A stretch of 64,000 bases of DNA, from the NCBI GenBank assembly GCA_030386875.1, contig CM059558.1, positions 8,131,501 through 8,195,500 of the forward strand, given 5' to 3'. A program made the translations under genes and the position numbers. The notes below the pieces were generated by a model. That model had not been told where the DNA came from, ran no database searches, and saw only the letters and a program-made list of their open reading frames with translations. Shown in pieces: positions 11,619 through 19,225 of the stretch (within the stretch, counting starts at the first letter, position 1; each line of letters begins with the position of its first letter). Origin of the DNA: Morinoia aosen. Its lineage: Eukaryota; Arthropoda; Malacostraca; Amphipoda; Talitridae.

Positions 11619-12317
11619 TTAGTTCAACGGTTCAACGGTTTCTCGTCTCAAAGTATTCTCTAACGATATTAATCTGTTTTTGATATCAGCGTTATCATCC
11701 TCCAATTTCTGTGATGACTGTTTCAATTTTTCTATTTCATTTGTATTTATGATTGTTTCTCTATCCTGTTCATGAAGATTATTTCTAAAAGTTTCAATGT
11801 ATGAACTCATGTCGTTGAATACTCTCTCGAGATTTGCGAAGTCTAATTTCACACTTTTTATTTCCTCTTCTTCCAACCTCTTAATCTCATTTTTCAAAAA
11901 GTCTGTGTGTTCTAAAGTACCTGTTCGAATGACCTCTATTTTTTCCTCAGATATTCTACTATGTTCATCGAGGTTTGTCATAATTTCACTGAGTTTTTCT
12001 TGAAAACCTGTAGTATTTTCATCTATAGATGCTTGGATGGAATCACTTCTGAACTGATAATTTTCATTGATAAGATTTTCTCTTACCCCTATATATTTTC
12101 TGAGATGAAGCCTCAAATTTTCCAAAACTTCGTCAACATATTTTTTATTCGTAGCGTCAAATTCTTCGATTGGAAAAGAAATATTTGCAAGTCTTCTATT
12201 ATTTAAATCGAAATTTTGATCTTCATCAAGATATTTAAAACCTATTCCAGGAGGTCCTGGTTGTGAAGATCAAAATGATTTTTTTCCTTGTTGTCCAAAA
12301 ATATTTACGCCTATCAT
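11619..12317 (-). pseudogene. Fibre/tail-like coiled-coil protein, one in-frame stop
   Basis: The continuous minus frame starts at ATG 12317-12315, directly after the element's TATAAAAA start motif, and runs 232 codons with one TGA at codon 16 (12272-12270). The part after the stop has a Gly/Pro patch, then NNRRLANI and ATNKKYVDE, a pattern I associate with trimeric fibre-like proteins of Mavericks and adintovirus-like elements. About 150 residues of heptad coiled coil follow. A role on the particle surface is inferred. The stop probably kills the product unless translation restarts downstream; there is no good ATG soon after it. Confidence 0.6.
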
Positions 12318-12344
12318 TTTTTATACATAGAATTTTCAATTCTC

Positions 12345-13658
12345 TTAATTTTCTCTAACTCTCATAGATATCAAATTGTTTACTCGGTCACTCAAACTTT
12401 CCACTTCCTGGTTTAATTATACATTTTTATCAGTTTCATTCTGAAGCATTAATTTGAACTGACTGATTTCATTCTGATTTGAAATAATGTCTCTTGAAAA
12501 CTCCTGGAAAAGACTTTCTACATCACTCAAGTTCTTAGCTAGTTCTTCCATTTTTCTTAATGGAACTGACTCTGCTCGTAATTCCATTATAATTTTGTTA
12601 AGATCATTGAATTTTTCTTCACTGGATGAGGTTATGGATGACTCTAAATTTTTCAGCTTATTGTCAACTTCAACAAACGAAGGTGCTAATGCTACAGTTC
12701 TTTCCATAACAAAAAGGTTTCTATCACTTAATTCAGTTAGATGTGCCTCTAAGCTTATACTTTTTTCTTCAACAGTATTGTTCAGTGTTGATTCTAAACT
12801 CTTCAGCTTTTCTTCAATTTGATCATTAAGTGATGTCTGCAAGCTCATTTCTTTTTCATTCACAACATTAATTATACTAATTTCTTGTTCTTCAACTTTA
12901 TTACTTATTAATTTGTTCTTTGAATCAATTTGATCATTAATTTTAGTTTCTAAAGTCTTCAGTTTTTCATCCATTTGATTTTCTATAACTGACTCTTGAT
13001 TCTTGAAATTCTCTTGAATCTCAGGAATTTTAACATCAATCAAATTGGTTATCTTAGAGTCCACAAGCTCAAATTTAGCTTCAACTCCTTTAATCTGATC
13101 GGTTAATGCCGACTCTTTAACTAAGAGCTTTTCATCGATTCTAGTTTCAATACCTGACTCTAGACTCTTCAATTTGTCCTCAATCTCTGGAATTTTTACG
13201 TCTGTTAGGTTGATTATGTTTGAATCAATGTTTTCAAATTTAGCATCAATTTCATCAATTTTCTTCATCAATGTTGAGTCTGTGCTTGATAGTCGTTCAT
13301 CATTTGAAACAATTTTTGGTTCGAGAGCAACGAACTTTTCAGATAAATCATAAATTGACGTCTCTAAGAATTTAATGATTGAGTCTACATCAGAAAATTT
13401 CACTTGTATATCTGTTTTCAGAGTTACATATTTCTCATCATACTCGTATATAATTGATTCCAATTCAGATCTTTCATTTTTGAGAGCTTCAATTGTGTCT
13501 TTCAATGACTCTATATTAGAATCTTCAAGTAAACTTTTTATTTGCTCTACATTCTGCAAAAGTCCTTCAGAATTATTTTCACTATTTTCATGTTCATGAT
13601 TTTCTTTACAGGAAGGTAAAAAGACCAACTTTGCTGCATAAATATTTCCCCAAGACAT
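12345..13658 (-). pseudogene. Long coiled-coil protein (fibre-like), early stop near C-terminus
   Basis: The frame starts at ATG 13658-13656 behind the TTTAAAAA motif. It encodes 413 residues, almost all heptad coiled coil, with recurring blocks such as DVKIPEI and long runs rich in Glu, Lys, Ser and Asn. A TAA at 12419-12417 ends the ORF, but the same frame continues for 24 more codons of coiled-coil type to a second stop at 12347-12345. The neighbouring fibre-like protein ends with a similar heptad segment, so I infer the first TAA is a recent nonsense change. It could be a structural fibre or tail component; no enzymatic motif is present. Confidence 0.5.
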
Positions 13659-13666
13659 TTTTTAAA
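13659..13666 (-). promoter_or_regulatory. A/T start motif abutting ATG (recurs in the Polinton)
   Basis: On the minus strand TTTAAAAA ends directly at the ATG. The same or a near-identical motif abuts the start at 14490-14497, 15794-15801 and 17611-17618 (TTTAAAAA), 12318-12325 and 19208-19215 (TATAAAAA), 16521-16528 (GTTTAAAA) and 22991-22998 (TATTAAAA). Plus-strand starts at 23242 and 23595 have looser TAATAAA/TAAATAAA versions. The integrase and protease frames lack both motif and ATG. It could be a promoter/start element like the TAAATG late promoters of poxviruses, or a translation context. Confidence 0.6.
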
Positions 13667-13705
13667 GAAAAAAAATTAACTGTAGTATATTTTCTAAAAA
13701 CTAGT

Positions 13706-14140
13706 TTAGGTTTTATATAGATCTACAAGAATTGCATGAAAGCTTTCATTTTCTAAACGCTTCAACATTTCTAGACATAAATGTCCACAAATTACATCAC
13801 CTATTTTCTGGATTTTGTAAGTAGAGAAAATTATATCAACACAATCTGTTAAGTAGTCTTTAAATTCAATTGGATAAATCAAACCATAACTGTCAAAGTA
13901 ATAACATATGTTATCTTTCTTATACCAACAAGTCCAATGCGTTCCTAATCCTTTTTCAGTGTCTAAGTTTAGGATTCCGCATTCCGTTTCTAGAGAGTGT
14001 TTAGGTAAAGTATCTCTCATGTAAATACCTCGAAAATTCGGAATTTTCAATATATTTATGTAGTATTCCAAATCATGTTTAGATAATGGTTGGTTAGGTA
14101 TTACTTCTTTGGTGGTTTCAAGTAGAGACCCTTTCCACAA
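13706..14140 (-). CDS. Adenovirus-like maturation protease (PRO)
   Basis: This is the cysteine protease of the adenovirus/Ulp1 type carried by Polintons, predicted to process capsid proteins. The frame shows GTHW (catalytic His, residue 68), YFDS (Asp 83), Gln 111 and CGHLCL (Cys 118), preceded by FRGIYMRDTLP, which is typical of this family. It has about 144 residues. There is no ATG: the frame opens after a TAA and its first codon here is TTG (Leu). It overlaps the zinc-ribbon frame (14118-14489) by 23 bp and lies +1 to it across a run of ten A (14151-14142). It may be expressed by slippage at that run, or the run may be off by one. Confidence 0.85.
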   Translation of the reverse strand: MWKGSLLETTKEVIPNQPLSKHDLEYYINILKIPNFRGIYMRDTLPKHSLETECGILNLDTEKGLGTHWTCWYKKDNICYYFDSYGLIYPIEFKDYLTDCVDIIFSTYKIQKIGDVICGHLCLEMLKRLENESFHAILVDLYKT

Positions 14141-14489
14141 GTTTTTTTTTTCTCGGAGTTATCCATATACCTGAACCTTTTTTACTTTCCATTGCTTCAT
14201 TGTGCCTTTTAGTTTCTGACAAGAGTTTATCATCAGCTTTTTTCTTATTGACTGCGGATGCTATTGCAGCAGCACCTCCAGCCAAAGAGCCAGCAGCCCC
14301 AAGGCCAGCTAATAAAGCTGGAATTGTAAATATAAAACCAGCTTTCGTCGCAGTATCTTTAGAAACGAAAGAAGTCTTTGTCTTTTTACAAATAATACAC
14401 ATACCTTTGACAAGTATCTTATTGTTCTTTGTAATTAAATATTGAGGATTATCAGTATCAGTTTTCTTCTTACACTTTACACAATACAT
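14118..14489 (-). CDS. Zinc-ribbon membrane protein (DUF5679-like)
   Basis: Starts at ATG 14489 with TTTAAAAA abutting. Residues 3-36 form a four-cysteine zinc ribbon (YCVKCKKK and CIICKK). Residues 50-80 are a Gly/Ala-rich hydrophobic helix, and the tail is basic. The N-terminus resembles the domain I know as DUF5679, usual in Polintons and large DNA viruses. A membrane-active minor virion role is inferred from the hydrophobic helix. The frame ends in GSGIWITPRKKK at the A10 run that leads into the protease frame. In related elements such a protein can be joined to the protease. Confidence 0.65.
   Translation of the reverse strand: MYCVKCKKKTDTDNPQYLITKNNKILVKGMCIICKKTKTSFVSKDTATKAGFIFTIPALLAGLGAAGSLAGGAAAIASAVNKKKADDKLLSETKRHNEAMESKKGSGIWITPRKKKLVERVST
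14142..14151 (-). promoter_or_regulatory. A10 slippage-prone run between zinc-ribbon and protease frames
   Basis: Ten consecutive A on the coding strand lie where the two frames overlap. The protease frame is +1 relative to the upstream frame. Loss of one A (in the transcript, by a sequencing slip, or as a mutation) would make the frames continuous. Whether this is programmed or an error cannot be told from the sequence alone. Confidence 0.45.
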
Positions 14490-14524
14490 TTTTTAAACAT
14501 TATTATGTGAATATATTTTAATTT

Positions 14525-15793
14525 TTAGTAGTTTAAACTCATTTTATCACCGTCAGATTGCAATCGAATTACTCTGTCAGATAGAATCAGTGCATATGCA
14601 TGTGTATCATCAGGAATATTAGTTTTAAATTCTGCTTTAATTTTAATATCAATTGTAGTTTCCTTGATGCGTTCATTTTGTCTGCTGATATCAAACACAT
14701 AGATGGGATACAAATATTTAAAGTGTCTATATTCGATAGCACAATTTTCATTAGGTACATAATCTATTAACATCTTATAAGCTGTAGCATAATTGTTAGA
14801 ATCGAAATCAATCTGTAAATTGTGATCAGGGTATCGTTCATTATTCAGCTGAACATATGCATTCGTCAAGTTACAATGATCGAAAATTGCATTGTTTACA
14901 GCTTGTGAATTAGCTTTCTTAGTTTGGAATGCTAAAATTATGTATCGAGGTCTTTGAGATCCTGAATTTGGAGTTAAAGTCCAATCTAAGAATTTCTGTT
15001 GAGAGTTTACAATTGTTTGTTCCAATTGTCTATTCAGATATGGAATAGGTAATGTTATTTTATCCTTAATTTGACGATATAGCTTTATTTTATACTCATC
15101 AGACAGTTTGTAAGCTGGCATTTTCCAAATTAATTTTGTAATAGTAATTTTACCATCAACTACTTTATCTTGCTGGTTTGCATCTTTCTCATCTGATTTG
15201 AATATAGCATTAGAATTATCACCTCTTCTTAAAGTCAGAGCATGTTTCACTCCATAAATTACCTTCTTATAATTTTCACAAAATCCAAACACATGTTCAA
15301 GTGGGATAGCAGCGCTGAATTTCCCATTAGCTGAACTTAAGTAGTCATTTCGATCGCTAAATCCCTCGTTTGATTTTTCATTCTTTTTAGTATCGACGCT
15401 CCAGAAAAATATCATGTTTTCTTTAACATTTCGGGGATAGCTAACTAATCCTTTTAGAGTTGTTGTAATTCCAGGGTAACTATAACCTTCAATTTCTTCA
15501 TCTCCAATTCTGTAAGAAACTCTATCAAACAAATGCATTAATCCATTGTTGATTATTGTTATTTTTTCATCTTTAAAATTATAATCACTTCCATCTTCTT
15601 TATTCAAAGCTCCTTCTATATAAATAAAACTTTTACTAGGTAATACGAACTGATCTTGATTCTGGATAATGATCTTGATATCGTTATGTTCACGATTCAG
15701 ATCAGTACCTATTTGTGGTTCATAGTTATGCGTTTCAATTTTTTCAATTGATTCATCAACTTTAATGTTTTCATTCCATCTTAAAGAATCCAT
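14525..15793 (-). CDS. Major capsid protein, double jelly-roll type
   Basis: 422 residues, ATG with TTTAAAAA abutting. Features typical of Polinton major capsid proteins: an early segment on protein displayed on strands (residues 40-70, PSKSFIYIEG), NNGLMHLFDRVSYRIG near 85-100, IEGYSYPG, and later FFWSVDT and PLEHVFGF. Length and position between protease and minor capsid gene fit the conserved morphogenesis block. It should form trimeric hexons of an icosahedral particle. The frame is open end to end. This is known in the literature as PY; I rely on family resemblance, not a search. Confidence 0.85.
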   Translation of the reverse strand: MDSLRWNENIKVDESIEKIETHNYEPQIGTDLNREHNDIKIIIQNQDQFVLPSKSFIYIEGALNKEDGSDYNFKDEKITIINNGLMHLFDRVSYRIGDEEIEGYSYPGITTTLKGLVSYPRNVKENMIFFWSVDTKKNEKSNEGFSDRNDYLSSANGKFSAAIPLEHVFGFCENYKKVIYGVKHALTLRRGDNSNAIFKSDEKDANQQDKVVDGKITITKLIWKMPAYKLSDEYKIKLYRQIKDKITLPIPYLNRQLEQTIVNSQQKFLDWTLTPNSGSQRPRYIILAFQTKKANSQAVNNAIFDHCNLTNAYVQLNNERYPDHNLQIDFDSNNYATAYKMLIDYVPNENCAIEYRHFKYLYPIYVFDISRQNERIKETTIDIKIKAEFKTNIPDDTHAYALILSDRVIRLQSDGDKMSLNY

Positions 15794-15821
15794 TTTTTAA
15801 AGATAATTTTATCAAATTATT

Positions 15822-16520
15822 TTAATTTCTAGATCTTAGGTGTAATCGAACAGTTACTTCTTCACCTCTAGTATTCAGAGTATGTCCATTTTGATCAGTA
15901 AGCCAAATTCTCAAATCATAGAGTAAAGGTTGATATATCGGTAGATAAATTGGTTTATTTGGATTTTCTACAATTTTATATCCTGGTGGGACGTTTGGGA
16001 AAAAGGAATATAAAATATTATGCAAAGAACCATTAAGGTATGAGCCGTTAATTGCACTACAATGAACGAGTATTGCGTTAACAGACATTATGTTCACTAT
16101 ATTTATACTTTCATGTTCTCCAACACCTTCTAAGATAATTTCTCCAAATCCCAACATTGTATTTAAAGATTTTTCTTTATTGAAAAATACTTTTAACGTA
16201 GATGAATGGAGAACTATGACGCATTTCAAAGTATTAGTATTTGCTTTGATTTCAATAAAGCCTGCCAATGTTTTTTGAATGAATTCGTCTATACTTTCTA
16301 TTTCATAACAAGCTGTTGGAAGTGTAATTACATTTTCAACACCATTAAATTCATAATAAAATTTATTATTATTTTCATCAATGTTAGGAATAGAATGATA
16401 CATGTCTAACCCAACCAGTGCCATTTCGTGAAATTTATTTTTGTTCAATTCTATTGCTGGACTAAAGTTTATACTTATGTCACTTTTTCTTTCACTAATT
16501 ACAATGCTTTGAGATTCCAT
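15822..16520 (-). CDS. Minor capsid (penton-like) jelly-roll protein
   Basis: 232 residues if started at ATG 16520-16518. I chose this start because GTTTAAAA abuts it; the frame stays open eight codons further upstream without the motif. The segment LPTACYEIESIDEFIQ near residues 70-90 and the following NTNTLK match the conserved core of Polinton minor capsid proteins. It should form pentamers at the vertices. It overlaps the 3' end of the DUF8207-like gene by 26 bp. The frame is intact. Confidence 0.75.
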   Translation of the reverse strand: MESQSIVISERKSDISINFSPAIELNKNKFHEMALVGLDMYHSIPNIDENNNKFYYEFNGVENVITLPTACYEIESIDEFIQKTLAGFIEIKANTNTLKCVIVLHSSTLKVFFNKEKSLNTMLGFGEIILEGVGEHESINIVNIMSVNAILVHCSAINGSYLNGSLHNILYSFFPNVPPGYKIVENPNKPIYLPIYQPLLYDLRIWLTDQNGHTLNTRGEEVTVRLHLRSRN

Positions 16521-17610
16521 TTTTAAACAATAAATCATCAAACACCTTTACTTCAGCAGTATTTAATAGACCTTGTTTTAAAAGTTCATGCGTAAGTATT
16601 TGCAGTTCATTAAAAACTCCTGTATTTCCAGCGGTAAACGAACCGAACAATAACTGGTGTCTTTTTACAAGATCATTGATGTTAGATGGCAATACAATAA
16701 TACCTGATCCTGAAACGTCTGAATCCTCTCTGTGAGGATGACGAGGAGGTATAGGAGAAGATGTAGGAGAAGGTATAGGAGTAGGAGTTGGTCTAAAAGT
16801 AGACCTTCGTGACGGGTCGAAAATTGGTCTTTGACTTGTTGAAGGAATTTTGTATCGACTCGAAATTGAGGATTCTACTATTCTTGGGTTTCCTAAAGGA
16901 CTTGGTTCAGGGCTTGATTCACGACTTGATTCACGACTTGATGGACTTGCTGATCTAATTGTTTCAACTGCAGCTTGAGCTTTTTTTCGTTGAACTAAAC
17001 GATAGAGGGGTTTGATAAATTTAGAATATTTCTCACCCCTATTTGCTTTTACGGTACCGTCTTCCTTCAAATAAGCATCAGTTGAATACAACATTTCATA
17101 ATAATTATTTTTATCTTCATCCCTAAAATCAATAGGATTTTGCTTTGTTAATAATTCCCATAATCCAGTTGTGCCTTCGTATATTCTATCTCCAATTTTC
17201 AAATCATTACCCAAAATATCTACCTTTTTATTTCCTAGCATAACTTTACTTCCATCCCAACGAATGCCATAAGCTTTGTCATACTCATTTCCAGGTTTCC
17301 ATGCAAAACGCAAGAAATCCAATGCGATAGGCCCAACTACAGTGTTGGATTCAGAATATGGCAAAGCTAGTTTCTCAACAGGTTTTCCTTGGATAGATTC
17401 AAGTTTTTCATGAGGTATATCTTTTAGTGCCAACCTAGTTTGTTTAGTTTCGTCAACAATTTTAGATAAAGGTTCAATCAATGGTTTGTAAACTTTTTTA
17501 ACATCATGGTATAAATCTTGTTCGATTATTCTATCATTTGTGAATTGCTTTTTCAAACTCTTTGCTAAGTTTAGTAAATCTGATTTAGTTTTGATATCAA
17601 TCAACGCCAT
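16495..17610 (-). CDS. DUF8207-like Polinton protein of unknown function
   Basis: 371 residues, ATG with TTTAAAAA abutting. Residues 105-200 carry a domain recurrent in invertebrate Maverick proteins: GPIALDFLRF, then YGIRWDG, LGNKKVDI and GTTGLWELLT. I believe it is catalogued as DUF8207; the name is from memory. The region after residue 205 is Ser/Pro/Arg-rich and probably disordered, and the C-terminus (residues 310-365) is again ordered-looking. The N-terminus is helical. It sits between capsid genes and the integrase, so a virion or assembly role is plausible but unproven. Confidence 0.65.
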   Translation of the reverse strand: MALIDIKTKSDLLNLAKSLKKQFTNDRIIEQDLYHDVKKVYKPLIEPLSKIVDETKQTRLALKDIPHEKLESIQGKPVEKLALPYSESNTVVGPIALDFLRFAWKPGNEYDKAYGIRWDGSKVMLGNKKVDILGNDLKIGDRIYEGTTGLWELLTKQNPIDFRDEDKNNYYEMLYSTDAYLKEDGTVKANRGEKYSKFIKPLYRLVQRKKAQAAVETIRSASPSSRESSRESSPEPSPLGNPRIVESSISSRYKIPSTSQRPIFDPSRRSTFRPTPTPIPSPTSSPIPPRHPHREDSDVSGSGIIVLPSNINDLVKRHQLLFGSFTAGNTGVFNELQILTHELLKQGLLNTAEVKVFDDLLFKNGISKHCN

Positions 17611-17654
17611 TTTTTAAAGAGAAAAATTCAAAAAGACTTTAACTTAATATAAGT

Positions 17655-18734
17655 TCACTCTGAACTGACATTAAGTTCAGTTGCTGAGATCCATGAAGGT
17701 TCATCATAACCTTTCCACTTGACCAGAAGTTTTCCTTTACTCTTCTTGAGAATTTTCTCAATTGCATAAACATCACTAGTATATTTTGATAGTTCTTGTT
17801 CATAAAAACTTCCTTTTATTTCTTCACCATCCATATCTTTTAATCTATAAGTAATTGGTTCAGTAGACAGTATTTCGGATACAATGAATAACTCATTAGT
17901 GAAATTTGGCAAATAACCCTTCCGAAAGTCCTTCCGTTTCTTGCTTATTCTTACTCTATCCCCAATTTTGAGTTTCGGTGATGTGAAAGTTGGTTCGGTT
18001 GGAGGGAATAAGTTATCATAAACCTTTTTACTGTTCTTTTCCAGTGATGCTTGGTTAGGTGTCATTTTAATTGTTCTATGATAGCTATTATTGTAATTTT
18101 GCATTAAATCTTGTAAAATATTCACCCATTTTTTAGTTTTCATGTGTGTAAAATATTTCCACATTTTTGTTTTTAACGTCCTGTTGAAGCGTTCCACAAC
18201 TTGAGCTTTGGTTTCATTTTCTGAACTAAACCACTGAATGTTATGTTTCTTGAATAGTTCTTGAGTGGATTTATTTGTAAACTCTAATCCTTTATCTGTC
18301 TGAACTTTAGAAGGAATTCGTATTTTAAATAGTTTTTGAAATGAAGTTTTGATTTCTTCACCTGTCTTCTTACTTATTGGAATCGCCCATGCATATTTAC
18401 TGAAAATGTCAATTACTGTTAAAATGTAGTTTTTTCCTTGATCTTTATAGTTTTGCATGTCAACCAAATCAGCTTGCCATTGATCATCAATTTTTGATAC
18501 CTTCACTCTTCTCGTTTTGAAATTATGTTTTATTGGTTTATGTAGAGTGTGAGTTTTTTGAGTTTCTAACCAATTTCGTACGAGAGTTGAAGATAAGCCG
18601 GATTTTTTAACAAGTTGATTCATTCCAGTGTAACCAGTCTTTGGATTATAATATAAGTCATTCAAGATTTTATCGCTCACATCAGTGAGCGTGTTTGATA
18701 GTTTTTTGTCGACGAGAGGCCCATTCCTGACCAA
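17655..18734 (-). CDS. Retrovirus-like integrase with C-terminal chromodomain
   Basis: DDE integrase that inserts the element and makes the 6-bp duplication. The catalytic core has WQADLVDM (Asp 89), QTDKGLEF (Asp 147) and VVERFNRTLK (Glu 181). An N-terminal helical region (LNDLYYNP) precedes it. The last 45 residues (AIEKILKK, LLVKWKGYDEPSWI) form a chromodomain, which may steer target choice. There is no ATG at the start: the opening codon is TTG after a stop, and the first in-frame ATG (18623) would remove part of the conserved N-terminus. The frame is -1 to the PLA2-like gene and overlaps it by 58 bp at a frameshift-like signal. Confidence 0.92.
   Translation of the reverse strand: MVRNGPLVDKKLSNTLTDVSDKILNDLYYNPKTGYTGMNQLVKKSGLSSTLVRNWLETQKTHTLHKPIKHNFKTRRVKVSKIDDQWQADLVDMQNYKDQGKNYILTVIDIFSKYAWAIPISKKTGEEIKTSFQKLFKIRIPSKVQTDKGLEFTNKSTQELFKKHNIQWFSSENETKAQVVERFNRTLKTKMWKYFTHMKTKKWVNILQDLMQNYNNSYHRTIKMTPNQASLEKNSKKVYDNLFPPTEPTFTSPKLKIGDRVRISKKRKDFRKGYLPNFTNELFIVSEILSTEPITYRLKDMDGEEIKGSFYEQELSKYTSDVYAIEKILKKSKGKLLVKWKGYDEPSWISATELNVSSE
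18674..18707 (-). promoter_or_regulatory. Putative -1 ribosomal frameshift signal, PLA2-like to integrase
   Basis: On the minus strand, A AAA AAC (18707-18701) sits in the PLA2-like frame as ACA|AAA|AAC, exactly the X XXY YYZ phasing. A 9-nt spacer follows (18700-18692), then a perfect 7-bp hairpin, CGCTCAC with TGAT loop and GTGAGCG (18691-18674). The zero-frame TGA lies inside the hairpin at 18679-18677. Slipping by -1 enters the integrase frame directly. This is the layout of retroviral frameshift signals; function is inferred. Confidence 0.7.
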
Positions 18735-19207
18735 CTCTTACCTGCCATAATTGCGTTAACTAATTTAGCATCTTGTCGAACGTATTCTGATTCATTTGGA
18801 TCAGTTGCAATTTCAGCGGCTCTTTTTGCTAGAATATCATCAGCATAATTTCTGTCTTTCGTTTTTGGATGTTGTGAATAAAATATGTCATGATTCTTAC
18901 AAGCCTGATCGAGTGAGTTAACTCCTCGATAACCTTCTTGAATTCGCTTCTGCACCTTAGTTCCTGGACCGCAAAATGAGTAGGTATGTTTATTGTTGAA
19001 TGAACCGTTCGGGACTTGTTCAGATTGAATATTAGATGGTAATTTCAAATGCATTTCAGGTAATGGAAGTTTTCTAAGCAATGTATTTACAATACCCTTC
19101 CCAGTTTTTTCTTCATTAACTATTGATTTCAAATCACTCAAATACTGTTCATTTTCATTAGATAATAAATCTTGGTTATAGAAGTCATTATTGTTGTAGA
19201 TAATCAT
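18677..19207 (-). CDS. PLA2-like virion protein
   Basis: 176 residues, ATG with TATAAAAA abutting. Residues 76-83 (YSFCGPGT) form the calcium-loop signature and residues 100-110 carry D-x-ACKNHD with the catalytic His106-Asp107. YADD at 121-124 follows. This matches the parvovirus VP1-type phospholipase A2 domain, present in many Polintons and thought to help particles cross membranes. The protein ends shortly after SGMGL, in the overlap with the integrase frame. A GGTAAGAG inside the gene (18745 region) could also be read as a splice donor. Key residues are intact. Confidence 0.8.
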   Translation of the reverse strand: MIIYNNNDFYNQDLLSNENEQYLSDLKSIVNEEKTGKGIVNTLLRKLPLPEMHLKLPSNIQSEQVPNGSFNNKHTYSFCGPGTKVQKRIQEGYRGVNSLDQACKNHDIFYSQHPKTKDRNYADDILAKRAAEIATDPNESEYVRQDAKLVNAIMAGKSWSGMGLSSTKNYQTRSLM

Positions 19208-19225
19208 TTTTTATACTTTATTTAA

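Noticed and set aside
18735-18750. Splice donor GGTAAGAG in the PLA2-like gene as the way to express integrase
   Set aside because: Other genes of the element show no introns, and the correctly phased slippery heptamer with hairpin explains the integrase frame more simply. It is not excluded.
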